Counted from the stretch's first letter, positions 22,256 to 35,437 are shown. The stretch is DNA of 64,000 nucleotides from Agapanthus africanus (GCA_030015575.1 CM057337.1:342126583-342190582), one strand, 5' to 3'. The notes: a model not told the origin generated them from the sequence alone. Program-made: numbers and translations.

Positions 22256-22458
22256 CTCGCCATTAAGCTTTACTAACTTGTGCTAACGCGTTTAAAATAT
22301 TGACCGAACGGAATTTTGCGAAACTATAATTTTCTGTTCAAAGTTTCTGTCGATTTTAAATCAGGCCTAAAAAAATTATTTTGAGCACTACAGAAAAACG
22401 AGCAGGCTTTTATAAGAAAACCGGAGAAATTTGGTGGCACAACTCCACGGTACCGCCA

Positions 22459-22497
22459 CGGATCCACGGCCCAAACAAGGGTTTGGCCGTGGATCCG
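22459..22497 (+). promoter_or_regulatory. Strong hairpin in the leader of element E
   Basis: CGGATCCACGGCC-C-AAAC, loop AAGG, GTTTGGCCGTGGATCCG: 17 pairs with one bulged C, about 200 bases after the PBS. The position fits a packaging or dimer-linkage signal, but there is no direct proof. Confidence 0.6.
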
Positions 22498-23677
22498 CCG
22501 CCGTTTTGTAAGATTGATACTCCAATTTTCTACAGTAAGTTCTACACAGTAAATTGTGGTTTTTGGTATATTTCTTTTGGGCCCAGATTTTGTTACTGTA
22601 CATCAGATGTACGAGGAGCCCACTTCGGGAAGTTTTGTCGATCGAAATTTTAAACTTGTTAGTTTACAGTACTTACATTATATCTCCGACCGTGAATGTC
22701 ATTCGAGCGGTAAATTGCATCTAATTGCTATAGTTCTTTTAGACGGATTTGCGAACATGACATTCGCGTTGATGTTCTTTGTTGTGCTGTGATGTTGCGG
22801 ATTTGTCGTGGTGGATAGCAGTGTGCAATCGTAGTGCAATTTGGATTTATTTGTACATTTGATATTGCGGGGAGAGCGTCCAACATGTGGACTGCCGTCA
22901 CTGCCTGTTTGTATAATATTCTTTGGGGCACGACCGGGCTGAGGTCGATGTACCCGTTGTATATATTTTTATTTCTGTACTAGGTTTACCCCGCGATGGA
23001 GTGCACGGATAGCCTGGTTCTGAAGGGCAACGGGTCCGCATCTCATGGTTTTGAGAGGCAGAGGGGCCTCACTCTAGAATTGGCAGACTATTCGCCGCAC
23101 TCGTAGGGGGTACAGGTTGACCCAAGGAGGGGTGCCCAAGTTACCGGATTCCGTGAAGTGCAAGGTGGTCCATTCACTATGCTGTAAGGGGGATGCCTCG
23201 CTTCAGGTTTTGGCGGGTGACTTGCCGCACCCGTAGGGGTCTAGGTTTCATTGCACAGGCTATCCATACGACCAGGGGAACGTCGGGTTTCAGTAGCGGC
23301 TCTGTGAAACCCGGGGATCCCAGATTATCTGTATTATTCTGTGATGCTTATTACTTTTCTGTAATGTTGCATATTATCACGCCTGGAGCGATTATTGTAT
23401 ATTAGTATATATACTAGTAGATGTTATATATGTTTTACACCCGCGCTAATCCAGTCTCCGCTCTGTCGTTAGTTAAGTAACTTAACGGTTGATGACGGGA
23501 CCCAGTGACGAATGCGGATGGCATATACGTACATTTTATTTTCGTTCTTTTCTGGTGTGATTAATTGATGGGACTGCATTGATTCTGATCAATGCAAAGG
23601 AAAACAAACCTATTTGGCAGTTGTTGGAACAGTTTTAAAAAGTGTTATTACAAAGACGTTTCCTTTTGTTTTTCATA

Positions 23678-23889
23678 GTGGTATTCGGTTGGAATATCCT
23701 GCACCTCATTCGACGAGGCAAGGGCCGATATCCCTTCACCGGTAGTGACCCCTTAGGCAGAAGTTTGCGTCAGGGTAATAACTTCACTATAGTCGATTAC
23801 AAGTTTCTTTGCATCGTGGTATTCAGTTGGAATATCCTGCACCTCATTCCACGAAGAAAGAGCCGAGATCCCTTCTCCGGGAGTGACCT
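23678..23889 (+). repeat. Direct duplication of about 73 bp in E
   Basis: 23678-23750 and 23816-23889 share GTGGTATTCNGTTGGAATAT followed by CCTGCACCTCATTC, with few changes. Confidence 0.8.
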
Positions 23890-24770
23890 CATTACCAAAG
23901 GTTTTCGCCACTATATTTTTATAAAAAGCTATCAGGTTCCTTCAGCAATATCAAGTTCATTACGTTAAAGGTTTTCGCCAAAAACCAGCTGTAGCCCGCC
24001 GTCATTTCTTTTGGGTATTCAGTAGTATTCAAGCTATGTATTTTGGCCAATGTCAAGGCATAGTGTTTGGTAGCTGCTGGGTATTCATTTGTTGCATAGA
24101 TAGATGAGTTGGTTTGGGACAGTCGTTCTGCCATTTTGGCCAAAGTCAAGGGCATGTGCGGGTGGGTTCAAATTGACAAGATAATGACGGGTAGAACTTG
24201 GCATGTGACTTATGACATTTTGACCAAAGCCAAGGTCATAAGAGCATGGGGCAAAAATGATATCGGGAGTTTCTAAAGAAACTGAAACTTGCCAGGAATG
24301 CGCATACCTTCTGGAGTGTGAGTAACGTGAGTGGATTCCGTCACGTTATCATGCGATGAGAGTTGCATCCCGATTCCCACTGATGAGTTGGTTTACTCTT
24401 CGGGTGATCCCGATTGATTCTTCTTTTAGGTTTGGAGGAGAATTTGACAGTACAGTGGGAGGTTTCCTGATTATATAAAGTGATAACCATTCTGATCTAG
24501 GTTAGAGTGCACGCAGAGTGTTTCTTTTCTCTCTCTTTTTGGCAGCGACTTTTGACCGACCCTAGACTATGACTCAGTGACCAAGTTGACCGAACCTTCT
24601 TAAAATACTGGCTTTTGGATTGTCCGAGTTGCATAAGTCATTGCCGCTCCTTCTTTTACCCTTTGCATTTCTCAGAACACCCCGTATTACTACGGACATC
24701 CACTTATATTGGATAGATCCATCATATGGTTATATACGAACTCGAAGGGACTTCTTCGAGGATGGATCCA

Positions 24771-25322
24771 GGTTCAGGAGAAATAGAATTGGTTTATTCA
24801 GTTGTCTTTTATTATCACCTTCTCTCAGGTTGCGAGGGCTCCTTGGTTTAGGAGAGTACACCTATTACGCTTATTGGATAGTCTTCTTCCGAACCATAGG
24901 CAGGTGCCGAAAGGTAGGGAATGAAGAAAACAAATTAGCCTAAGTAGGGTGTACAGAAGGCAATAACTAAAGACAAAAATAAAGGGATTAGAAAGAGGGC
25001 AAAGTAAATTGCGACTGTTATCATTCACGACCAAACCGCGTACTTCATCGCCACTCCTATTTCACCTTGCTTTTTTCCCCAGTTCGGGAGAAATAGAATA
25101 AGGTATTATTCAGTTGTCTTTTATCATCACCTTCTCTCAGGTTACGAGTACTCCTTGGTTTAGGAGAGTACACCTATTATGCTTACTGGATAGTCTTCTT
25201 CCAAACCATAGGCTGGTGCCGAACGGTAGGAAAGGAAGAAAACCATTTAGCCTAACGATGGTGTATAGAAGGTAACGACTGATGAAAAATAAAGGGATTT
25301 GGAGAGATGGCAAAGAAATATA
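24771..25322 (+). repeat. Direct duplication of about 240 bp in E
   Basis: 24771-25010 and 25081-25322 are near-copies (GGAGAAATAGAAT to GGCAAAG) about 310 bp apart. Confidence 0.85.
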
Positions 25323-26399
25323 CGGTTATAGTCATGAATTGGATTATGGAAGAGGCATTACTATGAATACCAGGATACCCCTATGAAACATTTTCATGTT
25401 TCAGTGCATTGTTAAAGGAAAACTGTTTTTCCGATTAGATACTTACTCCAGGGTATATATTTACCAGGTATGATTCTCACATCTGTATATTTTTACAGAT
25501 GATGAGTGAGAGTAAGTTATTGGGAATTAGGTGATCATCCTCATTATATCGGAATTCGTTGTAATTGATGATATTTGAGGAAATCGCCTGGGTACAGTTT
25601 TCAACTTACGACGCACAGCTTTTGAGTTATTCAACTCAGCGGACTTATATAAAGTATTGTATGTTGTCGAGTGTCCATCAGGACAAAGGGGTTGGTCCTC
25701 ATACTATGTTCTATTTACTTATGACTTCTCTAGTTTTTAGACAAGTGTTTCGTAGAAATACAAGGTCTAAGTTTTGAGAAGTTGTGGGTATAAGAATAAA
25801 GTAGAGAACCAGGTATCGCAAGTATCGGAATTCTTCAAAGAGATCGAAGATAAAGATTCTTGTGATTGGTATTCAGATGATAGAAATAGTTTTGAGATAC
25901 TTGTTTCTCTTTCAGGTTACTCATAATTGGATGGATTCCTTAGTTGAGTAATGCTGCCTCTCTCCATTAAGTTGATATGCACTAGAGACAGCTACATGAT
26001 TAGAATCTGGTTCCAATTAAATAAGTGCCAAAGTTTCTATATTGGATATAGAATGGTTCATATCTTAACGATGTTAAGGTACGGTGAGTTGTCCGGCTTA
26101 TGCTTAAAACCAGACTCTGGATAACTCAAGGCACGTTTCGGTAATGGCAGTTTGTGGGTTGACTCTGGCTATGACGAGGGTTGATTTTCTACCATTTGGA
26201 AGATCAATAGTGATATTGTTCTTGACTCGCCACAGTTTTAGTAAAATGGATATTTTCAGAAAACAGTAGTGGGAGTATGGTAGAATTGGAAGTAATTCCA
26301 GAACCGCAAACGATTACAGAAAATTTAATAGGACCTATATATTCAATCAGGTTTGACATTCCATTAGCCACTCCGCAGATATGGTGGGTAATTTTAGAC

Positions 26400-27590
26400 A
26401 CCCGAGAGGTACTCCGGTAGCCTCAAGGACGGTGACAGAGAGGTTCTTGTTTACCCAGACTTGACACTACTGTTGTTTCAGGCTATGAGACCCGGCAGGA
26501 GGTTAAGTATAGCGTTGTTCTAAACTAGCTTTAGAAGTGCACATATATATTATTCTGCCAGAGGGTTGTTGTGGTCAGTGGGAGCAGCGGAAGCATAGTG
26601 GGCAAGTAGCTTATGTCTATTTATAGACTTGAGCAGATATAGCGGAGATAGATCATCTATTTTTGATGTGACAGTCATGGGTTTGACTTCATCAGAATAG
26701 GGGATGGATCTGTTAAGAAGGTAGTAGGGTGTGATGTCATGGTATTTGGATGACATACACAGAGTAGGAAGTAAAATTCCTATACTACGATCGGTTGTAC
26801 TGTGGTCGTCACACAGTTGTTTCTCCAGACAGGATATGGATATAATATCACAAATTCTGGTTTCTAGATCTATGGTTTTAGGTCTAGATTTGGGGAGTTT
26901 CCCAATGTGGGTACTTTGACAGTATTCTGATAGTTTTTAGAATAGTTGACTCCTGACATGGTGGTGTACCTGCAGGTGATGGAGTCACCCTCTCTAAAGG
27001 TGTCTTACAGACTAAAGGGGAGAGGGATGTGCATGATTGGCAGATCACTTGCTTAGGAAATTGAGTCAATCGTGAGATGTCAAGTACCACACCAGATGTT
27101 GTTTTTGCACTAGATGCAATAAGTTTGTATTAATCCAATCCTGGATAAACATAAGGAAGCAGTTTTAGAACATAAGTGCATGTTCTACGGATTTGATGAC
27201 GGCAGCCTCCTTCGGGAGACGGTTATCATTCTAGGCTTCAAAGGTGACATGGATGACAGAGTGATTGTCAGAGTTATAGTTTTCCCTTTGATGAGGGACA
27301 GTATTATGTACAGGTGGTCTAAGAGGATACTGTGGGAGGCATGGTGTAGGATACTGATTAGGTTCAGTTATCGATACAGTCTAAGAAGTTTGGATTTGGA
27401 GTTGATTTATGAACTAGGTCCCATCAGATATCCAGACATATTCTAAGACAGGTATTACTCAATTCGGGAGATGGCTTTCTCCGCGAACTTGAGATTAAGA
27501 GAGATATAGAAAGAAACATCAGGGCGGATCCACTCACTGAGGCTATTTCTCGAACATAATAGTTTTACAAACAGGCTTTGTGAAACTGAT
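26400..27590 (+). pseudogene. Degenerate Copia reverse transcriptase and RNase H
   Basis: Fragments in three frames follow the Copia pol order. SAHIYY..ARG matches the AFLNG/MVQPEGF region. WYLDDIHRVGSKIPIL (26743-26790) matches the YVDDILLIG..IPTL catalytic block, with Leu for Val. GDGVTLSKG, then TTPDVVFALDAISLY and SNPG (27076-27145) match the RPD..SRYQSNPG region. RNase H keeps GFKGDMDDR (27236-27262), RYYSIREM (27453-27473) and ADPLT (27524-27538). Stops and frameshifts are frequent, so this is dead coding sequence. It is enough to assign E to Copia, possibly the Angela/Tork side. Confidence 0.78.
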
Positions 27591-27663
27591 TAGTAGAGGA
27601 GTTGGATGTTCGGTATCACACGGGCTGTGAGTATGCGACATCGCAATAATTAGCCTTAAGTGC

Positions 27664-27674
27664 AAGTGGGGGAT
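27664..27674 (+). other. Polypurine tract of element E
   Basis: AAGTGGGGGAT directly before the 3' LTR start TGTTGG. Confidence 0.85.
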
Positions 27675-29784
27675 TGTTGGATATAGTGCCCTCAAAGTCA
27701 ATTATTGGATCGCAGGCACGTGATTGCAATGATTGGGAAGGACCTATACCGGTAGGACAGTCTCACTCGATATGACAGTAAGCTATCTGGTTTACCTTTA
27801 TCAGTCGTGTATAGGTTCAGGTGACTGATCATTGTTACACGTTGATAGAGCCCTAAGGATCTTGCTTTAGTACCAACGGTATGATGGCGATCATATACGT
27901 GAGAGTTGGGTGGTCTATAAGCATACCCTTAAAAGTTGTCCCTAGTCGTGGGAGTTTCGAGACAGGGCATCGATACTCCAGAGTAAACTAGTGTATACAG
28001 TCGAGACCCCGACGAGGGGCGGTGACCGGTCTCACAAGCCACTGGTGTCAGTTGGATCACCTAAGATGTATACATGTGCTCATTGGGTTATGAGTACACC
28101 GGACAGGACTAGCCGGGAACCTGCTGGTTGGTATTATACCTATGTCAGATAGCAGTTCCCTGGTGACATGTGTACAGGTTAGTTCATTGACCTGAGGTCG
28201 TCATTTGTCTCGTGTGAGTTCCCACTGTGCTTTGATTTCTACCCTACCACGGCTCAAAAGAGTCGTATAAACAGGTAGTTTTTGGGTACAATCCCGAGCC
28301 ACATGGAGGCAAGTGAGCGGATCAGCAGGGAATTCGTCTCTCCCGGTATTGAGGGTGAGATCGCGCTGTGTCTAGGAGAGCCATTACACATAGCCCTCGG
28401 CCGAGGCAGGAGATTTACTGGTAGGTACTCCATTAGTATCTTAGGGTGTTTTTGGGCTACACTCCGACACGACTTATACCGCTATTAGGGGTCTGACGTT
28501 ACCAGCCCCCTAGGAAGATATGCGATACTCATAGACGAACAGACTGGACTGTATATACATTGTCACTGTTAGGCTCAGTAGGGTTTCCGGATGAGTTCAC
28601 TCATCGGCCTCTCTTGAGGTCAGTGCATGGGCATCCGTTACGCACAGCTAGTGCCTCTAACGGCTTGTGGTTAAACCCACTGCCAGGGTACTGACGAGTC
28701 ATTAGAGTCCCCCACAGATAGTTTCCAAAGTTCGGGGCGAAACGTTGTAGAGGCCGTATGGTTTTATGGCAGGGTTTCGGAAAATGCACATGCGTTTACG
28801 CACGTGTCATATTTCGGGCAGATAATACTGGTGGGCTTTGGTTTAAGCCGGATCCGAGTATTATACTGTGTAGATATAATATCTTTGTCTCTGTTGCATT
28901 TTTATTCGATCGTAATACAAATGCGGGTATGTTTATAATGTTACGGGGTTATCCTGAAATTCGTTTCGGGATCGCATTTGGAAGTTGCCAGTTTCAAGTT
29001 TCCAGTTTTCTATCACCCGTATTTTACATTCGGCTAAATACGGATTTATCTTTTCTTCATGAGGGTGAGTCATGAGGTGAGTCATGAGTGTGGAATGTTC
29101 TAGTATGGTGACTAGGTTAGTGACTCATTAGGTTGCATTAATGATTTGCTGGGTGTATTAGTGAGTCACCTTTACCATTAATGCATTTTGTTTTTGCTTT
29201 GATATTTTTTCATGATAAGTATTGCTTATGGTCACCCCCTCTTTTCCTACACTCACCTCCCTCCTTCTATATATTGGCCGGCCCTCCCCTCCTCTCCTCA
29301 CTCACTCACTTGGTTGAAAAGATTATGATAGAATTGTTCATGGAAATTTCATATAGCTCAAATTCTTATCACCCGATTCCAAAAAGGGAAACTTCATTAA
29401 CCGTTCATCCATGGCTTTGGACGAAGTGAGACAAAGTGTTCTACTCATTCTCTATATCAATCTTGGTCATCTCTTTTAGCAAACTTGATGACCGAGTTGC
29501 CTCGGGTCAGAGGCGGGAGCCCGTTTAAAGATTTGTTGACGTGGTGCCACCTGGACGAGGAGATTGGAGATCGACGAGACCGGAGCAGCCGCAACGAAGC
29601 GTGGGATGATGGTTAAAGAATGAAGGACTCGGATCGTTCGGTATAACCTTTCTACCCTCTTTGTAGTTTGTTAGTTTAGCAATAATGACAGATCCGGGTT
29701 ACAGTATACAATAGCGCCAGTTAAAAAGTTTTTGTTCCGCATTTGGCGTCTGTTAGACGGCCGGTGCGCTACCGTAGACTTACA
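27675..29784 (+). repeat. Element E 3' LTR
   Basis: 2110 bp copy of 20144-22242, ending GTAGACTTACA. Confidence 0.93.
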
Positions 29785-29789
29785 CCAAT

Positions 29790-31804
29790 AGCTGGGTACG
29801 GGTCAATATCACAGTCATCTTATTAATTATCTGGTATCCTTATCATCATCTCTCATGATCTGGGGTACTGATCTAAGTCTGGTACAAATCGATACCATCT
29901 ATATAAGTATGAATGCGTGTATGAAACACACGTAAAAAGGCCGGCTAAAAATCACATGTCGTATCCCAAATGCGAATCACATCATATCACCGATCTCATG
30001 GCACTATGCCTAATATCATCAACTCATCTCCAATGTCATCCACTATCCTCATTATCACAGTATAAGTATAGCAAAGAAGCATGTGTGTGTGTGTGGATGT
30101 AAACCTATTCTACAGTTCGCAACTAGGAACTATACTAGTTTACTTCTACGCCCTAATCTAACCACAGTACATCTAATCTCGAAATCCACGACACACTATA
30201 AGCTATCATATATATATAATATATATACATATATAGTATACCAACTTCGGACTATGGGGGTGCTATATGCCATCCACCCGACTTCCCCCGTAGATATAAT
30301 CTACTCACCTGATCTTCATTTGTCAACGTCGCCACGCGCTTGCTTGTCGTTCCGAAGTCTTCATGGGGTACCTACACATCAACGTATCGTAAATGCGTAT
30401 TAAAACCAAATCAAAACTAAAACGACCCATGAAAACTTAAACGATACGCTAAGGCCTATAGGTTAGAACCTATGGACTATGCTTTCAAAATCATCGAACA
30501 ATCCTCGATATCGTCGTACAAACGCCAAGTATTCGAGGTAAAACATAGATACACAATTCCAGAATTTAAAATATGGAATACGAAAACACAAATCAAAACA
30601 GCGACTTAGGAAAAAGGCTCCAGATTCTACCCTAGGTCAAATTGGACAATTTTGTACATGCCAGGGGTCTAATCTATAGATGTAGGAGCTACAATACCAA
30701 AACGAGACAATTCCTCACTGGTTTGGCCGCAATTTGCGGCCAGAATGCATTTATTTGCGGCCAAGGAAGGGAGATAGGGGCTGGGGTCTTGGGTCTAGCT
30801 TCCTAGGTGCCTGCACATCTCACTGTCAATCCAAAATAATTTTCAGAGTCTCGGGGTGATAGCAGATCTCACATAACCTTCACAGATTTCACAAATCTTC
30901 CGATATCGGTTTCTAAATCCGTATTCCGGGCTTCAAGTCTTAGGTTTGGGTCTTAATTCAAGCACTACGGTGTTTGCGTAGCCTCTACTGAGCTCAATTT
31001 CACAACACAACTCTCAACTTCCCATAAACCCTAACTAGGTTTTTCTTAAGTCTACCAAATCACACAATATCGGTTCAATCATAACATAAGGGTATAAGTA
31101 ATGAATAAACTAAGCTAATGCTCAAGAAAATACCTTATTTGTCAACTCAAGAAAATTCTTGAGTTGCCCCAAGTGGCCAAAATCCTTGCTTTCTTGGTCC
31201 AATGTGTTTGTCTTGAGCTTGTGCACACTTTTAGTGAAATGAAGATAGGGTTTTGGAGTTGTATTCATGGTGTTTGAGGGTTTTGAAGAAGGGAGGGAGT
31301 GAAGAGCAGGAGCAGCAGCAGCAAAGAAAGAAGAGGGAGAGAAATGAGTGAAGGAATGAAGGGAAATGGCTAAGTCGTTGGTCAAAGGAAAACCATACCT
31401 TTCTCTCTCTTACCATACCTCAATATTATATCCTTTTTCCCTTTCTTTTCTTTACTTTTCTTTTCCAATTTCGTTAACCCAAATCCTTCTCACACCAATA
31501 GTAAACCCCAAAAACCATGGTAGAAAATGCACAAGTGTAAAAAAAAGATATGGTCCATGTTTTGCACAAAAATGCTAAAAATCCGATTAGCGATTTTTAA
31601 TCGCGATTAGCACTAAATTAGCATATAATTAATCTTAAAAACTTTAAAAATGGCATAATTCCATAAAATACCCTATTTTAGAATTTCCATAATTTTTCCC
31701 AGTTATCTGTATTTAATTATACCGAAGTATTAAAATATTCATTAAAATAATATTAAATTATAAAAATTCCCAAAAATAATATTTTATTTTTTTGAAATGT
31801 TACA
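29790..31804 (-). repeat. Solo LTR D, last part (U3 in element sense)
   Basis: Contains the donor-like motif (30289-30310, sense CAGGTGAGTAGATT), the GGCCGCAATTTGCGGCC palindrome (30724-30742) with a second GCGGCC nearby, and an AT-rich end. Ends TTGAAATGTTACA, similar to B (TCTGAAACGTTACA). Confidence 0.88.
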
Positions 31805-32830
31805 CCGATGCAGCCGAGGACCCACAGTCTTTCATTGATAGGATGGCCCGGATATGTCGTTCACTCAGATGCTCAGATGGGAGATGGGTAGAGTTCGCGA
31901 GCTTTCGCCTGGAAGATCTTGCGCAGAAATGGTGTGAATCGGTCGAGAAGGGCAAAGCAGCAGGCCTTCCTCCTATGACCTGGACAGAGTTCATGACGGT
32001 GTTCCTTGCCCGCTTCCTTCCACAGAGTGTCAGAGATGCCCGAGCGCGTAGGTTCGAGTCTTTGCACCAGACGCCGGAGATGACAGTGGCAGAGTACGAT
32101 GTACTGTTTACCGAGCTATCAGTTTATGCCTCATACTTAGTGGCTACTGAGGAGATGCGAGTCAAGAGATTTGTTCGAGACTTGCTTACACCACTGTTCC
32201 TTGTGATAAGTGCACAGCATTATGAGACTTATGCAGCAGCTGTAGACGCAGCCTTAATAGTCGAGGAGCGCCTGGCTGAGACTTTGATAGTTCCAGGTCC
32301 GAAGAGAGTTCGTACAGATACATCAGTACAGAGACAGCCGTTTAGGCGCCGCGACAGGTTCCGTTCAAGTACGGGGGTTAGTGGAGGATCAGGACGAGGT
32401 CAGCTATTCAGCACTTATCCCCAAGAGGGTCAGCCGGCACCATCTAGATGTTTCCGATGCGGGAGTACTTATCATCGTGTTCGAGATTGCCCGGAGCTAC
32501 GCGAGGGCGAGAATGTCGTACCACATGTCACACTTCCACCTTCTCCACCCCAGAGAGCGTTGCCTATTGTACCTACTATTGCTCCACGACAGACTCATGC
32601 ACAGAGCGGCCATGGTCGCAGAGGGTTTGCTCAGAGAGGGCGAGGTGGCCGAGGCAGAGGACAGGCAGTCGTCGGCAGAGTACAGCCAGTTGCTAGTAGG
32701 GGACCGCCAGCCGTAGGTAGGGGACAGGCACGGGTTTTCGCGTTGACACATCAGGACGCGCAGGCATCCAATTCGGTGGTCTCAGGTACCCTATCAATAT
32801 GTTCTGTTGATGCACACGCGCAGGATCCAT
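31805..32830 (+). pseudogene. gag capsid and zinc knuckle of element A, into the protease
   Basis: Resumes gag right after D. The capsid domain reads AAEDPQSFIDRMARICRSL to AAVDAALIVEERLAET (about 31810-32280), with the WCESVEKG and FLARFLPQSVRDARARRFE blocks typical of the plant retrotransposon Gag family. An R/G-rich linker follows, then the zinc knuckle CX2CX4HX4C (32449-32490, CFRCG to RDC) and a second R/G-rich tail. It enters the protease (TLSICSVDA), where a small deletion near 32823-32833 removes the Gly-Ser-Thr of the DPGSTHS active site and shifts the frame. This is the only complete capsid domain in the window. Confidence 0.88.
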
Positions 32831-34204
32831 GCACTCGTACATTTCCACACACTTCGTGCCGAGTTTGGGTAGAGAGTTCGATTTGCTTGATCAGCAGCTT
32901 GTTGTGACCACTCCTTTAGGAGATTCGTTTGTTGCTAGGCACGTATTCCGATCCTGTGTTGTTCGTATTGGCGAGAGAGAGTTACCTGTTGACTTGATCC
33001 TTCTTGAGATGTTGGACTTCGACGTTCTTTTGGGCATGGATTTGTTAGCCACGTGCTATGCGTCTGTGGACTGCCGCGAGAAGATAGTTAGATTTTTTTT
33101 TCCCGGCGAGTCGGCTTTTGTTTTGCAGGGGGATCATGGTGCCGCCCCTCACATTGTGATTTCTTCTCTTCGCGCTGGACAGCTGTTGAGGAAGGGATGT
33201 CAGGGATTTCTAGCCTCTGTTTGCGATACTAGAGCTACGGATGTTCCGTTGGACCAGGTTCCGATTGTTCGTGAGTTCCCTGATGTTTTCCCTGACGAGC
33301 TTCCTGGGCTACCGCTTGAGCGTGATATTGTTTTCCATATTGATTTGATTCCCGGCACGGGGCCTATTTCTATACCGCCTTATCGGATGGCCCCGGCAGA
33401 GCTTAAAGAGTTGAAAGGTCAGCTGCAAGATTTGCTGGATAAGGGACTTATTCGACCCAGTGTTTCTCCTTGGGGTGCTCCGGTACTGTTTGTCAAGAAA
33501 AAGGATGGCAGTTTGCGTTTGTGTATCGACTACCACCAGCTGAACAAGGTTACCGTGCGAAACAGATATCCTTTGCCATGCATCGACGACTTGTTCGACC
33601 AGCTTCAAGGGGCAGGATATATTTCGAGGATCGACTTGCGATCAGGATACCATCAGCTGTAGGTTCGACAGGAAGATATAGCGAGGACAGCTTTCCGCAT
33701 GCGCTATGGCCATTATGAGTTTTTGGTGTTGTCATTCGGACTCGCCAATACCCCAGCAGCATTTATGGACTTGATGAAACATATTTTTGGGCCGTATCTT
33801 GATTTGTTCATCATCGTATTCATTGATGATATCTTGGTGTATTCCCGGAGCAGAGAGGAGCACGAGCAGCACCTGCGGATCACACTGCAGACTTTGAGGG
33901 AGCACCAGCTTTTTGCAAAATTCTCCAAGTGTGCATTCTGACTGGACAGTGTAGACTTCTTGGGTCACGTGATTACATGAGATGGTATTTGTGTGTACCC
34001 GAGGAAGTTCGAGGCCGTTCAGAGTTGGCCCATACCCGGATCAGTTACGTAGATCCGCAGCTTTCTAGGACTGGCCGGTTACTACAGGCGATTTGTGCAG
34101 GACTTCTCCCGTATTGCTGCACCTTTGACTAGGTTGACCCTAAAGGGAATTCCTTTCGATTGGACGGAGGAGTGCGAGCACAGTTTTCAGCATCTACGGA
34201 CTCA
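32829..34204 (+). pseudogene. Protease and reverse transcriptase of element A (split by F)
   Basis: Continues in the next frame with [15 protein letters not shown], the [18 protein letters not shown] protease core and then [34 protein letters not shown], and [11 protein letters not shown] with the catalytic DD at 33825-33830. A TAG at 33660-33662 sits where C has Arg, and TGA at 33939-33941 replaces Trp. Frameshifts follow near 33990. RT stops at the F insertion (34209) just after the SFQHLRTQL stretch and continues at 46046. Confidence 0.88.
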
Positions 34205-35398
34205 ATTGATGTAACACCTTAGAATGTGTTTTATAGCTAATTATATTTTTATATATAGTTTTTAATAAAAAGGTTTACCAATTTGGTTTTTAAATATTTT
34301 ATCCTATTTATTGAGTATTTTATTAGATTTTTCCTAGGCTTGCACACACTTATGCATGATAATTAGGGTTGTTTTGGGGGTTTAACCATGATTAGCAACA
34401 TGGTGAACTAACCATTTTTCCCTAATCTAGTTTAATATTGTATTAGGTGCTTTTAGTTTTTAAGTATGATGGTTGTTTTAAAAACAAAATGAATTCTTTT
34501 GTTATTGGGTTATTGACTTGGTGAGAGAGAGAGAGAGGGTGCATTATGAGGCATGATGGCTTGCCCATGCCTTCAATTAATGAAGAGAGAGAGAGAGAGA
34601 GGAGGGGGTTGACTTGTTAGTGTTCTCTCCTTCTCACTCATTTCTTTCATCCTCTCACTCTCAAACTCACACATACACACACCCTCACAGCACTCACAGC
34701 AGCAGCAACACCAGAACCATCTTCAGCAGCAACCATCAGCAGCATCAGCAACAGCAGGCAGCAACAGTAGCAACAGCAGTAGCAGGAGCTCCAGCAACCT
34801 ACAGCAGCTCTTCTCCACTTCTTCACCTGCTCTCTAGGGTTCTACAGGGTATATTTCTGAACCCAATCCCCTAATTGCTTAGTTTGTGTGTTAATTGGTG
34901 TCGGTTAGTGTTAATTAGCTAGTTTAGTGCTAATTATGGTGTTTATGTGGAATTTTGGTTAGAATGTGTTTGAGTTGGTTAACCTAACTCATTCTAGTGT
35001 TGTTAAGTCACCTCAACTGAGATTCTACCCTGGATTTCACTAAAATACCATAGGGTTTGCTTTTGTGCTAAATTAGTGTTTTTAAAGCGATATATTGGCT
35101 ACTTGTGATCTGCTTTTGACCCGGACCCTACAGAACAAAATTGAGAAAACTGGGGCATGCCCACTAGGTATGGATAACACCACAAGAACACGAGCCCAAA
35201 ATGTTTCATCTTGGCCACAGATTGCATGCGTATGGCCGCAAATTGCGGCCAGGAAGTTGACATGGGTGTTGGGGTCTTGGCTAGGGTTTTATTCTGTGTA
35301 GTCTAGTGACTTGGCATGTATAGTTTTGTAAGATTTGACCTGTAGGATAATCTGGGATCATATATCGTTTTGCATGTCCGTTGTATTTGCGCGATACG

Positions 35399-35437
35399 CG
35401 CGATACGTGAGGGGGTTCTGTGATCCAGCGTATCGCG
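35399..35437 (+). promoter_or_regulatory. CGCGATACG/CGTATCGCG hairpin in a CpG-rich patch
   Basis: Perfect 9-pair stem with a 21-base loop. In A's 5' LTR (about 12603-12641) the right arm is CGTGTCGCG, which still pairs through one G-U. It lies about 120-160 bases before the TATA-like box, so it may equally be a protein-binding array. Confidence 0.45.

Larger units (their letters stand above)
22498..26399 (+). other. Element E interior without recognisable genes
   Basis: No frame over about 110 codons and no gag, protease or integrase motif that I can recognise. Holds several short direct duplications (23678-23889, 24771-25322) and three copies of a TTTTGGCCAAAGTCAAGG-like string near 24043, 24132 and 24214. 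It may be decayed gag/integrase or unrelated filler. Confidence 0.5.
20144..29784 (+). mobile_element. Element E: complete but degenerate Copia-type element inside D
   Basis: 9641 bp, with target duplicate CCAAT (20139-20143 and 29785-29789). LTRs are 20144-22242 and 27675-29784, both starting TGTTGGATAT and ending GACTTACA, and differ by what looks like a few percent. PBS at 22244 and PPT at 27664 are present. The interior is 5.4 kb, and only its last 1.2 kb shows Copia pol (RT and RNase H), broken by stops and shifts. I find no intact gag or integrase. It needed help from another element to move, or decayed afterwards. It is the youngest nesting level together with G. Confidence 0.9.
15558..31804 (-). 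mobile_element. Element D: Gypsy solo LTR inside A gag, carrying two Copia insertions
   Basis: The plus strand starts TGTCATGACCCG and ends GAAATGTTACA, with target duplicate CCGAT at 15553-15557 and 31805-31809. Removing G and E leaves 15558-17648, 19893-20143 and 29790-31804, about 4.35 kb. This is the size and layout of one B-type LTR (4.4 kb), and the ends and modules match B. There is no PBS, PPT or coding region, so this is a solo LTR left by recombination between two LTRs of a former element. It is older than G and E. Confidence 0.9.

Noticed and set aside
15558..31804. D as a complete 16 kb element
   Set aside because: After removing G and E only one LTR length remains and there is no PBS, PPT or coding part, so it is a solo LTR.
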